A stretch of 64,000 nt of DNA, taken from the NCBI GenBank assembly GCA_024233115.1, contig JACKQB010000003.1, forward strand, positions 1 to 64,000, in the 5' to 3' direction. This document shows, in pieces, positions 7,663 through 16,675 of this stretch (position 1 is its first letter; every line of letters starts with the position of its first letter). The notes under the pieces are model-generated. The model was not told the origin of the DNA. It was given only the letters and a program-made list of their open reading frames with translations, and did no database searches. Made by a program: the position numbers and the translations under genes. The stretch comes from Akkermansiaceae bacterium. Lineage in GTDB: Bacteria; Verrucomicrobiota; Verrucomicrobiia; Verrucomicrobiales; Akkermansiaceae.

Positions 7663-7702
7663 AAAACCCGGAACCCGCTGGTGCGCGAATTCCGGGTGTT
7701 TT
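7663..7702. terminator. Bidirectional hairpin terminator
   Basis: AAAACCCGGAA and TTCCGGGTGTTTT form a strong stem with A and T runs on both sides, so it could end transcripts from either direction, including htpG from the right. Confidence 0.6.
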
Positions 7703-7757
7703 AAGGATGATGTTTTAGGTTTTAAAGTTAGGCTGGTTACTTAACCCGCAACGAAGT

Positions 7758-9608
7758 TTACTTCTTATCAACCAGCTTCTCGATGAGTTCGTTCATGCGT
7801 GCGGCCATCTGGTGTGGGTTTTCCAGAAGTCCGGCGGCGAGCAGCGCGTTGTCGGTGAGTTGCTGTGCCACCAGCCTGGCTGTCTCCTCGTCTGAGTCAA
7901 CGAGCTTGGAGAGCCCGTGGATGACATTGTGACGCGGGTTGATTTCGAGTGTGGCCTTGGTGACCGGCATCTCCTGGCCCATGGCCTGCATCATCGCGCG
8001 CATCTGGGCGTTGGGTGCGTCCTTGGGGGTTAACGCGGCCACGGGGCTTTTGACGAGTCGACCGGACGATTCCACCTTGCTGATTCTGTCAGCCAGTTCT
8101 TTTTCAAGGAATTTGATGAGTTTTTTACGTTTTTTACTGTCCAGCTCCTCGCCCTCGGCAGCCACCTCGTCGAGCTCGATTTCGCCCCGGTCGGCCGAGA
8201 CCAGCTTCTTGCCTTTGAACTCGGGAAGCGCCTCCATGACGTAGGTATCGACCGGCTCGGTGAAGAAGCAGACCTCAAGCCCCCTCGCCTTGAACGCCTC
8301 CAGGTAGGGACCGCTCTCGATGGCGTCGCGGGACATCCCGGTCAGGTAGTAGATACTCTCCTGCTCGTCTTTGGCGCGTTCGAGATATTGTGCGAAGTTG
8401 GACAATTCACCCGGTTCGTTGAGTGAGGTTTCGAACCGCAGCAAGCCGGCCAGTTGTTCCTGGTGCTCGTAACTGGTGGCGATGCCCTCCTTGAGGAAAC
8501 GGGAGAATTTCTTGTAGAATGCGTCGTATGCCTCGGGGTTGTTTTTCGCCTCTTTTTCGAGGAATTTGAGGTAGCGTTTGGTGATCAGCCCGTTGAGCTT
8601 CTTCACCAGCGAGCTGTCCTGCATGGATTCGCGGGAAATGTTGAGCGGCAGGTCCTCGCTATCGATGACACCACGGAGGAAGCGCAGCCATTCGGGCAGG
8701 AGTTTATCCGGTTTGGCATCGATGAGCACCTTGCGGCAGTAGAGCGACACGCCGGGCTCCATCTGGCCCATACCGAATTGCTCGGTGTTTTCGGTGGGGG
8801 TAAACAGCAGCGCGTTGATGGCGAGAGGCGCATCGGCGCTGAAGTGCATGGTGAAGCGCGGATCGTCGAAAGCGTGGGCTGTGAACTTGTAGAACTCCTT
8901 GTATTCGTCCTCGGTGATGTCCTTTTTGTTTTTCAACCAGAGGGCCTCGACCTTGTTGATGTGCTCGCCGTTGAGCTTGATCGGGAAAGAGACAAAATTG
9001 GAGTATTTCTCGAGGATGCCCTTGATGCGGGCCTCCTTGCTGAACTCCTCCGAGCCCTCCTTGAGGTGGAGCACGATGCGGCAGCCCCGTTTGGCCTCGG
9101 CATTTTCCACGATGCTGTAGCCACTGGCGCCATCGGAACTCCAAGTATGGCCGTCGGTGCCGTTTTCCCATGAGTGGGTGTGGACATCGACGTGGTCGGC
9201 GGCCATGAAAGCGGAGTAAAAGCCGACCCCGAACTGACCGATGACATCGGCGTTGGCATTGCCCTGCTCCTTCATTTTCTCCAAAAACGCCTTTGTTCCC
9301 GAGTGGGCGATGGTGCCGAGGTTTTCGATCAGTTCCTCGTTGTTCATACCGATCCCGGTGTCGGAAATCGTCAGCGTTTTGGCTTCTTCGTCGGTGGTGA
9401 TTTCGATTCCAAGTGCAAGGTCGGAGTCATAGACATCTTTTTCAGTGAGCTGCTTGAGTCGCATTTTCTCCAGCGCATCGGAAGCATTGGAAACGAGCTC
9501 GCGGACGAAGATCTCCTTATCCGTGTAGAGTGAGTGGATCACGATATCGAGGAGCTGGCGCACCTCGGCTTGGAATGTGTGGGTATGTTCTTCTGTGGCA
9601 GTTGACAT
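7758..9608 (-). CDS. htpG: Hsp90-family chaperone HtpG
   Basis: A 616-residue cytosolic ATP-dependent chaperone. The N-terminal GHKL ATPase domain is clear: FQAEVRQLLDIVIHSLY, ELVSNASDALEKMR, DTGIGM near residue 83, GTIAHSGTKAF and GQFGVGFYSAF. The middle domain has NISRESMQ. The length fits bacterial HtpG. I start at ATG 9608 (MSTATEEHTHTFQAE); the longer frame to 9860 adds unrelated sequence. No Shine-Dalgarno sequence is present. The region just upstream (9611-9655) carries heptad-like repeats also found in the rRNA spacer. Confidence 0.97.
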   Translation of the reverse strand: MSTATEEHTHTFQAEVRQLLDIVIHSLYTDKEIFVRELVSNASDALEKMRLKQLTEKDVYDSDLALGIEITTDEEAKTLTISDTGIGMNNEELIENLGTIAHSGTKAFLEKMKEQGNANADVIGQFGVGFYSAFMAADHVDVHTHSWENGTDGHTWSSDGASGYSIVENAEAKRGCRIVLHLKEGSEEFSKEARIKGILEKYSNFVSFPIKLNGEHINKVEALWLKNKKDITEDEYKEFYKFTAHAFDDPRFTMHFSADAPLAINALLFTPTENTEQFGMGQMEPGVSLYCRKVLIDAKPDKLLPEWLRFLRGVIDSEDLPLNISRESMQDSSLVKKLNGLITKRYLKFLEKEAKNNPEAYDAFYKKFSRFLKEGIATSYEHQEQLAGLLRFETSLNEPGELSNFAQYLERAKDEQESIYYLTGMSRDAIESGPYLEAFKARGLEVCFFTEPVDTYVMEALPEFKGKKLVSADRGEIELDEVAAEGEELDSKKRKKLIKFLEKELADRISKVESSGRLVKSPVAALTPKDAPNAQMRAMMQAMGQEMPVTKATLEINPRHNVIHGLSKLVDSDEETARLVAQQLTDNALLAAGLLENPHQMAARMNELIEKLVDKK

Positions 9609-9715
9609 GGCTGATTGAATGAATAATTTAAGATTGCAGAATGGATGATTGCTGCGGGCGGAAAATAGCGTGACTCCCCCACCCTGCAAGTGAAAATCGT
9701 GGCTGTCTGTGGGCG

Positions 9716-9751
9716 GAAAAAACCCCCACCCCTGGAAACGAGGTGGAGGTT
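9716..9751 (-). terminator. Rho-independent terminator
   Basis: On the minus strand AACCTCCACC pairs with GGTGGGGGTT, followed by a T run. It lies downstream of the small membrane protein gene at 9788. Confidence 0.7.
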
Positions 9752-9787
9752 GCTTAATGTGATGTGTGATTCGAAAAGAAGGTCCGA

Positions 9788-10051
9788 CTACTGACCAACG
9801 CTGAATGATCCGCTGAATCCACCACCTGCGGCAGTGAAAATCATGCTGAGCACCCAGCATGCTGTCCAGATCATCATGATCTTTTTATGGTCGTGCTTGG
9901 CAGCATTGATCCATCCCCAGATGAAGGCCCACAGGGGGCAGATGATGCCGAGGATGGCGAGACCGATGTTCTCTTTTTGAAACATTTTAATGAGTGTCAT
10001 AACCCAGCATACGATAGATCCCAGGCTGAACAGTAATCCGATAATGGCCAT
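9788..10051 (-). CDS. Small membrane protein
   Basis: An 87-residue protein with three hydrophobic segments (about 2-22, 28-49 and 58-75). The WAFIWGWINA motif separates the last two and is followed by a short basic stretch, then a Gly/Ser-rich tail. Similar small inner-membrane proteins are widespread and uncharacterised. It has its own terminator downstream, and lies between htpG and the DUF2752 gene. No specific function can be given. Confidence 0.65.
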   Translation of the reverse strand: MAIIGLLFSLGSIVCWVMTLIKMFQKENIGLAILGIICPLWAFIWGWINAAKHDHKKIMMIWTACWVLSMIFTAAGGGFSGSFSVGQ

Positions 10052-10142
10052 AATTGTATTTTTGTTAGTTTATTGATTGTTATTAGGCGGAATGCCGATG
10101 AAGCGCTGTTGGAACTTGTTTCCAACAGCCGTTTAAACCCTA

Positions 10143-10574
10143 TCACGTGATGAAATTCCGCGTCAATGCGTAAATGACAAGAGATATTCCGAGAATGACC
10201 GGCCATCGGGTCACCCGCTCGCTGGTTTTCACGGCGGCGAGGAATTTTCCTCGCCACGGCTCGGGCAGGACCAGGCCGATGCCTACCGCGCCCCAGAACA
10301 GGATGAATACGGGAGTAAACCAATGAAAACCCAGGGCCGCCCCCCAATCCCCGTGGAGTAGGGCACGGCTGCCCCGGGTAAGCCCGCAGCCCGGGCAGTC
10401 CCATCCTGTGAGGTCCTTGAAGGTGCAGGAGAAAAAATGGAAGCCAAGGAGTGAAAGCGCGAAGTAGCCCAGGCCACCCCCCAACATCCCCCATCCGAGC
10501 TTCCGGTTTTCGAGCAAGATGGAGAGCAGAGCCACACGAGGCTCTTTATTCCCGTTGTTGGAACCCGTTTCCAT
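10143..10574 (-). CDS. DUF2752 membrane protein
   Basis: A 143-residue protein with three to four membrane segments. The signature of DUF2752 is seen at residues about 53-90: CTFKDLTGWDCPGCGLTRG followed by RALLHGDWGAALGFH. The two CxGC-like cysteines are typical of the family, whose function is unknown. It is the last gene of a long same-strand cluster and starts 13 bp after the stop of the beta-helix gene. Confidence 0.8.
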   Translation of the reverse strand: METGSNNGNKEPRVALLSILLENRKLGWGMLGGGLGYFALSLLGFHFFSCTFKDLTGWDCPGCGLTRGSRALLHGDWGAALGFHWFTPVFILFWGAVGIGLVLPEPWRGKFLAAVKTSERVTRWPVILGISLVIYALTRNFIT

Positions 10575-10587
10575 GATCCATCAAACC

Positions 10588-12438
10588 CTACTCTTCCTGC
10601 TTCTTTGGTTTTTGCAAATTGGCATCACGCCAGATTTGCTGGCTGACATTGCCGCTGGCCCGGTTGTTTTCGAACTTGAGCACCTTGACCCCCAGGTGCG
10701 TCAGGATGCCCGCTTCGTGGTTGCCCTTGGTGACATTGTTGACGAGACTTACGGTGGTGCCATCGCTGCGGACAACGATGCCGCTGAGAAGATTTTTCTC
10801 GCATAGATTGGATGCGAGGTCGGCGGCGACAGCATCGGAGATGAGGATACCGGCTTCGCGGTTGCCGGAGCAGGTATTGGATGTGAGCCTGACCTGCGTG
10901 CCCTTGCTCATGGCGACGATGCCGCAGAGGCCGTTTTTCAGTAACCGGCTATTGGTCACGCTGCCACTGCCCCCCATCCAGAACCCCACGCCCTGTTGCA
11001 GATTTTCCCGGCAGAGGGTGTCCTTGACTTCCGCTGTGCTGTTCTGGCCATACACAGAGATCCCGTCCCAGCCGCAGAGGGTGACCTTACAACCGGTGAT
11101 TTTGACCTTGGCACCATCGATCACAGCGATTCCGTGGCCGGCGGAGTGCTCGACGTTACAGGAGCTGATGGTCACCTGATCGGCTTCAACCGTAATTCCC
11201 GAATAGCGGTCCAGGCCATGATCAAACCCGGTGTGCTTGAAGTCGAAACCACTGACGTGCGAGCCGTCGGCATCGGCGGTGATTGTCAGTAATCCATCTT
11301 CTTTGGCTGGAAGCTGGATGATGGTTTTCCCGTCCGCGCTACCCTCCAGGCGGATTGGCTTGTCAATGGTAAGTGATTCTTTGTAAACCCCGGGGGCCAC
11401 CCGGATGAAATCCCTCGGTCGGGCCGCTTCAATGGCTTGGGAAATCGTGGGGTAATCCACAGGGACATTGATGGCGCGTGTGTAGTTGCCCATTTTCTGA
11501 TGAAGAGCCAGGATCTCCCTGGACTCGGGATGAAGCCTGCGGGCGTCCTCCAGGAGCGCCATCGCCTTGGGTGAGAACTCGCCATTGTCTAGCTTGAGTG
11601 CCTGTTGGTAGAGTTCTGCCGCCTGGTCGTGGCGCATTCTAATCTCTTTCGCCTCGGCGTCGATACGGTTGGAAAATCCAGAGAGGTTCGGGTTTTCCGG
11701 ATCAGATTCACGAAGTGCTGCAAGGGCGACTCGGGCCTCTGATAGATTACCGGCATCAATCGCATCGGTGATGGCCATGAGCTTCAGCGAGATTTCCTGC
11801 TTACGCCGTCCTTCCCGGATGATTTCGATTTTCCGTTGGGCCGTTTCGTTTCCGGGAGACTGTTCGAGGACCGACCGGGCAAGCTTCTCCGCCTCGTCCC
11901 ATCGACCCGCCTCGAGCGCGGCTTGACTCTCGCCAAGGGTGTAGAACAACTGCTGGCTTTTCTCCTCCTGCCGTCCCTTTTTGATCGCCTCGAATCCAGC
12001 CGCCGCCACTGGTGATCCGGGGTCAAGCTGTTTGATTTCCTGATAGATTCTTTCAGCTTCCGGCCACTTGCGCCCCATGACGGCGATGCGGCCATCGGAT
12101 TGCAATTGGGCAAGCTTCACTTCGACCTGGGCATGGGTATTCCACTGTTGTTGATACCACTGGTAGCCCCACCAACCGACGGCACTGAAGGCGGCGATGA
12201 GAAGCAATACGACGATGAAGTCGGTGTGCGCACGGATCTTTTGTTTTCCCGCGACCACCTTGACGGCAGCCTCGTATTCGAGCAGTTCCTGCTGGTATCG
12301 GAATTTTATTGCCGCGCTGGGAGCATTGTTGACCAGTTCCTGTTTGTATTCGCGCGTCTCCTCGAAGGCGGGCAAAAAGGCACGCGGGTCATCGTCGGGA
12401 TCGAGACCAAGGATTTTGCGTGCTTCGGTGTTTTTCAT
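10588..12438 (-). CDS. TPR and parallel beta-helix membrane protein
   Basis: A 616-residue protein with an unusual domain order. Residues 1-65 look like a degenerate J-domain-like segment (ARKILGLDPDDDP...). One membrane helix follows (about 73-93), then a tetratricopeptide-like helical region (100-310). The C-terminal half is a right-handed beta-helix: PVDYPTISQAIEAARPRDFI begins it, and repeats such as SGITVEADQVTISSCNVEHS and GIVAMSKGTQVRLTSNTCSG recur every 22-24 residues. Beta-helices of this type bind or process polysaccharides, or act as surface repeats. The start is the ATG at 12438, 48 bp after nadE. Function is not established. Confidence 0.75.
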   Translation of the reverse strand: MKNTEARKILGLDPDDDPRAFLPAFEETREYKQELVNNAPSAAIKFRYQQELLEYEAAVKVVAGKQKIRAHTDFIVVLLLIAAFSAVGWWGYQWYQQQWNTHAQVEVKLAQLQSDGRIAVMGRKWPEAERIYQEIKQLDPGSPVAAAGFEAIKKGRQEEKSQQLFYTLGESQAALEAGRWDEAEKLARSVLEQSPGNETAQRKIEIIREGRRKQEISLKLMAITDAIDAGNLSEARVALAALRESDPENPNLSGFSNRIDAEAKEIRMRHDQAAELYQQALKLDNGEFSPKAMALLEDARRLHPESREILALHQKMGNYTRAINVPVDYPTISQAIEAARPRDFIRVAPGVYKESLTIDKPIRLEGSADGKTIIQLPAKEDGLLTITADADGSHVSGFDFKHTGFDHGLDRYSGITVEADQVTISSCNVEHSAGHGIAVIDGAKVKITGCKVTLCGWDGISVYGQNSTAEVKDTLCRENLQQGVGFWMGGSGSVTNSRLLKNGLCGIVAMSKGTQVRLTSNTCSGNREAGILISDAVAADLASNLCEKNLLSGIVVRSDGTTVSLVNNVTKGNHEAGILTHLGVKVLKFENNRASGNVSQQIWRDANLQKPKKQEE

Positions 12439-12485
12439 GGGAGGGAATGAAAAGTGATGGCATATTACCTGGGTAAGTATGCGGG

Positions 12486-14129
12486 TTAGTCAGTGTATCG
12501 CTGGACAATGGGCATGCGTCGACCGATGCCAAAGGCTTTCGAGGTGACTCTCAGGCCCGGGGCTGCCTGGTAGCGTTTCCACTCGTTCAAGTCTACCCGA
12601 CGTTGCACCCAACGGACAAGGTTTTCTTCAAAGCCATGGTCCTCGATGATTTCGGTGCCTGATAGATGTTTCTCGACGTAGAGTTCCAGGATGGCATCGA
12701 GAACCTCGTAGGGAGGCAGGGTGTCCTGGTCTTTCTGGTCGGGCCGCAGTTCCGCGCTCGGTGGTTTTTCGATGGTGTCCCAGGGGATGATTTCCTTGTC
12801 CCGGTTGATCCAGCGCGAGAGCGCGTAGACCTGCATTTTGGGTAAATCACTGATCACAGCGAGACCACCACACATATCGCCATACATGGTGCAGTAGCCG
12901 ACAGCGAGCTCGCTTTTATTGCCGGTGGTCAGGAGTAGCTGGCCGGTTTTGTTGGAGAGTGACATTAGAAAAAGGCCACGTATGCGCGCCTGCATGTTTT
13001 CCTCGGTGACGTCCTCCGGCAGATCGCCAAAGACCGGCTTCATGGCGGTTTTGACCGCCTCAAACGAACCGCCGATAGGGACTGTTTCACAGCGCATTCC
13101 CAGATTCTTGGCGAGCTCGATGGAGTGGGCGACACTGCCGCCGGAGGAAAACTCACTCGGCATGGTTAAACCAAGCACATTTTCCGCTCCGAGGGCTTCG
13201 CAGGCAAGTGCCGCCGTCAGGGCGGAGTCAATCCCGCCGCTAAGTCCGAGACAGGCCTTGGTGAAGCCGCATTTGTGCAGGTAATCACGCAAGCCAAGCA
13301 CCAAGGCCCGGTAACTCTCCTCCTCGGGGCAGGTTTCAGGCTGGGCGTTCCCCTCATGCCCTTCGCGGGAAACATCGACAACGGCGCAGTGCTCCTCGAA
13401 CGCTGCCAGTGCTGCCAGGGGGCGGCCCATGGCGTCGAATGCAAGCGAGCTGCCGTCGAAAATCAGTTGGTCCTGTCCGCCGACGCTGTTGCAATAGACC
13501 AGGGGCGTGCCGGCTCCGATCGCCACGTCGGAGAGCATTTTGTGTCGGAGCGCCGGTTTCCCCAGGCTGAAGGGTGACGCGCTGAGGTTTAAAATGAGAT
13601 CAACGTCCTTGGAGACAAGTTCCTCGGCCGGGTCACGGTCATAGAGCGGGCGGTGCAAGTAATCCTCCGTCCAGATGTCCTCGCAGATGGTGATGCCGAT
13701 CCGGGTGCCGTTCCATACGATCGGATCACAGCTCTCCCCGGGTTCGAAATAGCGGCGCTCGTCGAACACATCGTAGGATGGCAGGAGGGTTTTCCAGACC
13801 TTGTGGCGGATGGCGCCATTCTGGAGGAATGCCGCGGCATTGCGAAAGGGTTTGCCAATGGCATCATCAGGACATTGGTCGACGTAACCCACAACCAGCG
13901 GAACCCCTTTCACCTCGTCGGCCAGATAATCCAGGGCTTGCAGGCATTTGGGCACAAACTGGGTTTTAAACAGCAAATCCCGTGGTGGGTAGCCGACCAG
14001 GGCCAGCTCCGGCACCATGACCAGATCCGCCCCCTTTTCGAGGCATTCACGGTAGGCGGCGAGGATGCGTTTGGCGTTTCCTGGAAAATCACCGATAACG
14101 GCGTTGATTTGAGCGATTCCTATCTTCAT
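12486..14129 (-). CDS. nadE: Glutamine-dependent NAD+ synthetase
   Basis: A 547-residue enzyme for the last step of NAD synthesis, turning deamido-NAD into NAD with glutamine and ATP. The N-terminal nitrilase-like glutaminase domain shows PELALVGYPPRDLL, WKTLLPSYDVFDERRYF (Lys) and ITICEDIW (Cys). The C-terminal synthetase domain has LGLSGGIDSALTAALACEALG, the PP-loop. The start MKIGIAQINAVIGD at 14129 fits the family, and the longer frame is spurious. It lies in a same-strand cluster between the CPBP protease and beta-helix genes. Confidence 0.97.
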   Translation of the reverse strand: MKIGIAQINAVIGDFPGNAKRILAAYRECLEKGADLVMVPELALVGYPPRDLLFKTQFVPKCLQALDYLADEVKGVPLVVGYVDQCPDDAIGKPFRNAAAFLQNGAIRHKVWKTLLPSYDVFDERRYFEPGESCDPIVWNGTRIGITICEDIWTEDYLHRPLYDRDPAEELVSKDVDLILNLSASPFSLGKPALRHKMLSDVAIGAGTPLVYCNSVGGQDQLIFDGSSLAFDAMGRPLAALAAFEEHCAVVDVSREGHEGNAQPETCPEEESYRALVLGLRDYLHKCGFTKACLGLSGGIDSALTAALACEALGAENVLGLTMPSEFSSGGSVAHSIELAKNLGMRCETVPIGGSFEAVKTAMKPVFGDLPEDVTEENMQARIRGLFLMSLSNKTGQLLLTTGNKSELAVGYCTMYGDMCGGLAVISDLPKMQVYALSRWINRDKEIIPWDTIEKPPSAELRPDQKDQDTLPPYEVLDAILELYVEKHLSGTEIIEDHGFEENLVRWVQRRVDLNEWKRYQAAPGLRVTSKAFGIGRRMPIVQRYTD

Positions 14130-14199
14130 GGTCTGGGTCGGGTTGGGATCGGGCGATTTTTTACAGAATTCACAAAATGAACAGGATTTTCCCCCGGTA

Positions 14200-14973
14200 T
14201 TACCACAGCCCGAATTTGCCGAATTCGATGGCATACCAGCCCATCAGGAGGTTGGCGACGCCGTGCATGACCACACAGGCCAGCAGGCTCTTGCTCCTCA
14301 CCGCCACCCAATACATCAGGGAGCCAAAAACCAAGGCGCCAAGGTAATCAACCGGCTGGTGCACCAATATAAACGCCAGCGTGACTACGATGTAGGAAAT
14401 CCAGGCCGGTTTTCCAAAAGGCACCTTCCAGTAGTCGCGGTCCATATCGAGCAGAAAACGCATCAGGAAACCCCTCCAGAAAATCTCCTCAACCAGCGCC
14501 ACCACAACCACGGCGCGGAAAAAACGCATCAGCAGCGAGGCCCAGTAGACACTTGGACTACCATCAAACTTATCGGCCAGGTCCTGGGGATTGAATCCTT
14601 CCGTCCTGGGCATCACCCCGAGCCACTTCAGCACCCCTTGCTGCTCGCCCTCCAGCCCAAGCCAGCTGTGCATTTGCGTGGGCAAAATCCAAAAACCGAT
14701 CCCGACAGCCCCCATCAGCGCCCCGAAAAGCACGGGTTTCAGACTCCATTTCAACTCATAGTTTTTGCGGAAAAATAGCAATAACGCTATCGCAATCAAT
14801 GACTGGGCTGGATACTGCCACTGTGCCGGGTAGTGTTGCCACCATGCGGCGTCCGGGTGTTTCCACTCCAGCCATCCCGTGAGTTGAAACGGGGCGAGCA
14901 GCACCATGAAAACAGCCAGGGGAACGACGTGGGCCTTGGTGCGATCGTGCTGGATTTTTTTCAGGTCGAGCAT
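14200..14973 (-). CDS. CPBP-family (CAAX protease-like) membrane protein, PEP-CTERM type
   Basis: A 257-residue multi-span membrane protein. The CPBP/Abi motifs are present: VVALVEEIFWRGFLMRFL (EExxxR), VTLAFILVHQPVDY (the His motif) and VVMHGVANLLMG. The pattern WISYIVVTLAFI...YLGALVFGSLMYWVAVRSKSLLACVVMH resembles the CAAX-related family found with exosortase systems (TIGR03008 type), as far as I can tell from reading. This may relate to the PEP-CTERM remnant at 6.9 kb. It starts 14 bp before the aminotransferase stop on the same strand, and nadE follows after about 70 bp. Confidence 0.75.
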   Translation of the reverse strand: MLDLKKIQHDRTKAHVVPLAVFMVLLAPFQLTGWLEWKHPDAAWWQHYPAQWQYPAQSLIAIALLLFFRKNYELKWSLKPVLFGALMGAVGIGFWILPTQMHSWLGLEGEQQGVLKWLGVMPRTEGFNPQDLADKFDGSPSVYWASLLMRFFRAVVVVALVEEIFWRGFLMRFLLDMDRDYWKVPFGKPAWISYIVVTLAFILVHQPVDYLGALVFGSLMYWVAVRSKSLLACVVMHGVANLLMGWYAIEFGKFGLW

Positions 14974-14986
14974 GTGGCGGGCAGGT

Positions 14987-16153
14987 CTAGAGGGTCTTCA
15001 CAAAGCGCTCCATGCGCTGCATGGCGATCTTCAACTCCTCGAAGGAGGTGGCGTAGCAGCAGCGCAGGAATCCCTCCCCCGCCTTGCCAAAGGCATCACC
15101 GGGCACGGCGGCCACGGACTCGGTCTCGAGCAGTCGCATGGCAAAATCCTTACTCTTCAGCCCGGTCTTGCGGATATCGGGGAAAACGTAGAACGCACCG
15201 CCAGGGGAATGGCAGTCGATTCCCATCTCGTTGAGTCTGCCGACCACGTAATCGCGCCGCTGATGATAGCTGTCGCGCATCCTGATCATCGCTTCCCCGC
15301 CATTCTGCAAGGCCTCCAAAGCCGCCGCCTGGCTGGTGATCGGGGCGCAGAGCATGGCATACTGGTGGATTTTCATCATCGCCTCGATCAGCGGGCCGGG
15401 CGCACAGGCGTATCCGAGCCGGAATCCGGTCATCGCGAACGCCTTGGAGAAACCGTGCAGCAGCACCGTGCGCTCCTTCATCCCGGGAAGAGAGGCAATC
15501 GAGACATGCTCCCCCTCGTCGTAGCGAAGCTCGCAGTAGATTTCGTCGCTGAGCACGATCAGGTCGTGTTTGACGCAAAGCGCCGCGATTTTCTCCAGTT
15601 CATCCAATGGCATCACCGCCCCGGTTGGGTTGGTGGGGAAGTTGAGCATCACCACCCTTGTTTTTGGCGTGATCGCGGCTTCCAGCATCTCCGCCCTGAG
15701 GGAGAAATTATCCTCCTTGGTGGTGGCGACATCGACCGGCACCCCATAGGCAAGGGCGATACTGGGAAGGTAGGAAACGTAACACGGCGAGTGGTAGACC
15801 ACCTCATCACCTGGGTTAAGCAGGGCCCGGAGCGCCAAATCAATGGCCTCAGAGACACCAACGGTAACAAGCACCTCGCCGGAGGCGTTGTAATCGACGT
15901 GAAAAAAATCGCTGACATAGCGACAGATCTCCTTGCGCAGACTGAGCAGACCCAGGTTCGAGGTATAGCTGGTATTGCCTTTTTCCAGGGAGTAGATCGC
16001 CGCCTCACGTATATGCCACGGGGTGGCGAAATCCGGCTCGCCCACACCCAGCGAGATGACGTCGTCCCGTCCCTGCACCAGTTCAAAAAAGTCCCGGATA
16101 CCCGATCTCGGGATGCCCGCCACCTGACGGGAAATTTTATCTGTGTAATCCAT
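14987..16153 (-). CDS. PLP-dependent aminotransferase, class I/II
   Basis: A 388-residue aminotransferase. NFPTNPTGA (residues about 170-178), the PLP lysine in LLHGFSKAFAMTGFRLGYA (about 230-245) and LSDEIYCELRY are the family marks. It resembles PatA/AspC-like enzymes acting on aspartate or aromatic amino acids; the exact substrate cannot be read off. It follows the Lrp-type regulator gene by 12 bp, suggesting that the regulator controls it, and the CPBP gene follows by 13 bp. Confidence 0.9.
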   Translation of the reverse strand: MDYTDKISRQVAGIPRSGIRDFFELVQGRDDVISLGVGEPDFATPWHIREAAIYSLEKGNTSYTSNLGLLSLRKEICRYVSDFFHVDYNASGEVLVTVGVSEAIDLALRALLNPGDEVVYHSPCYVSYLPSIALAYGVPVDVATTKEDNFSLRAEMLEAAITPKTRVVMLNFPTNPTGAVMPLDELEKIAALCVKHDLIVLSDEIYCELRYDEGEHVSIASLPGMKERTVLLHGFSKAFAMTGFRLGYACAPGPLIEAMMKIHQYAMLCAPITSQAAALEALQNGGEAMIRMRDSYHQRRDYVVGRLNEMGIDCHSPGGAFYVFPDIRKTGLKSKDFAMRLLETESVAAVPGDAFGKAGEGFLRCCYATSFEELKIAMQRMERFVKTL

Positions 16154-16165
16154 GTTGTTGAGGGA

Positions 16166-16648
16166 TTAGGGGCTGACCGGCAAACGACCTTCAGGCTCCT
16201 CAGCCTCAAAGATGAACCCCATTTCCTTATAGGTCTTCAGTCGAAAATGGGTCGCTGTCGAAAGAACCCCATCCAAAGTAGACAATTTCTGGGAAACAAA
16301 GCTGGCCACCTCACGCAGGTCATTGCCTTCGACCACCACCATCAGATCGTAGCCACCACTGGCGAGATAACAGGACACCACCTGGTCAAAACGTGCGATC
16401 CGCATGGCCAGTCGGTCAAAGCCGCCGCCACGCTCAGGCGTGACTTTCACCTCGATAAACGCAGACACGCCCATCTCCCCGGCCTTGTCATCATCGATCA
16501 CGGCCTGGTAACCAAGGATCGTGCCGTCTTTCTCCCACGCCGAAATACGTGAGGCGACTTCTTCGGAAGAGAGACTGAGCGTCTCGGCTAACTCCGTATT
16601 GGTGTAACGGGCCTTGGTCTGTAGTAGAGTGAGTAGCGGGTCATTCAT
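16166..16648 (-). CDS. Lrp/AsnC-family regulator
   Basis: A 160-residue protein. The N-terminal winged-helix region contains LLQTKARYTNTELAETLSLSSEEVASRISAWEKDGTILGYQAV, the usual Lrp pattern. The C-terminal RAM (Lrp effector-binding) domain has FIEVKVTPERG and YLASGGYDLMVVVEG. Such regulators sense amino acids and bind near target promoters. It sits directly before the aminotransferase gene in what looks like one transcript. Confidence 0.92.
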   Translation of the reverse strand: MNDPLLTLLQTKARYTNTELAETLSLSSEEVASRISAWEKDGTILGYQAVIDDDKAGEMGVSAFIEVKVTPERGGGFDRLAMRIARFDQVVSCYLASGGYDLMVVVEGNDLREVASFVSQKLSTLDGVLSTATHFRLKTYKEMGFIFEAEEPEGRLPVSP

Positions 16649-16675
16649 GCGCGCAAATGCATGCCATAAAATCGA

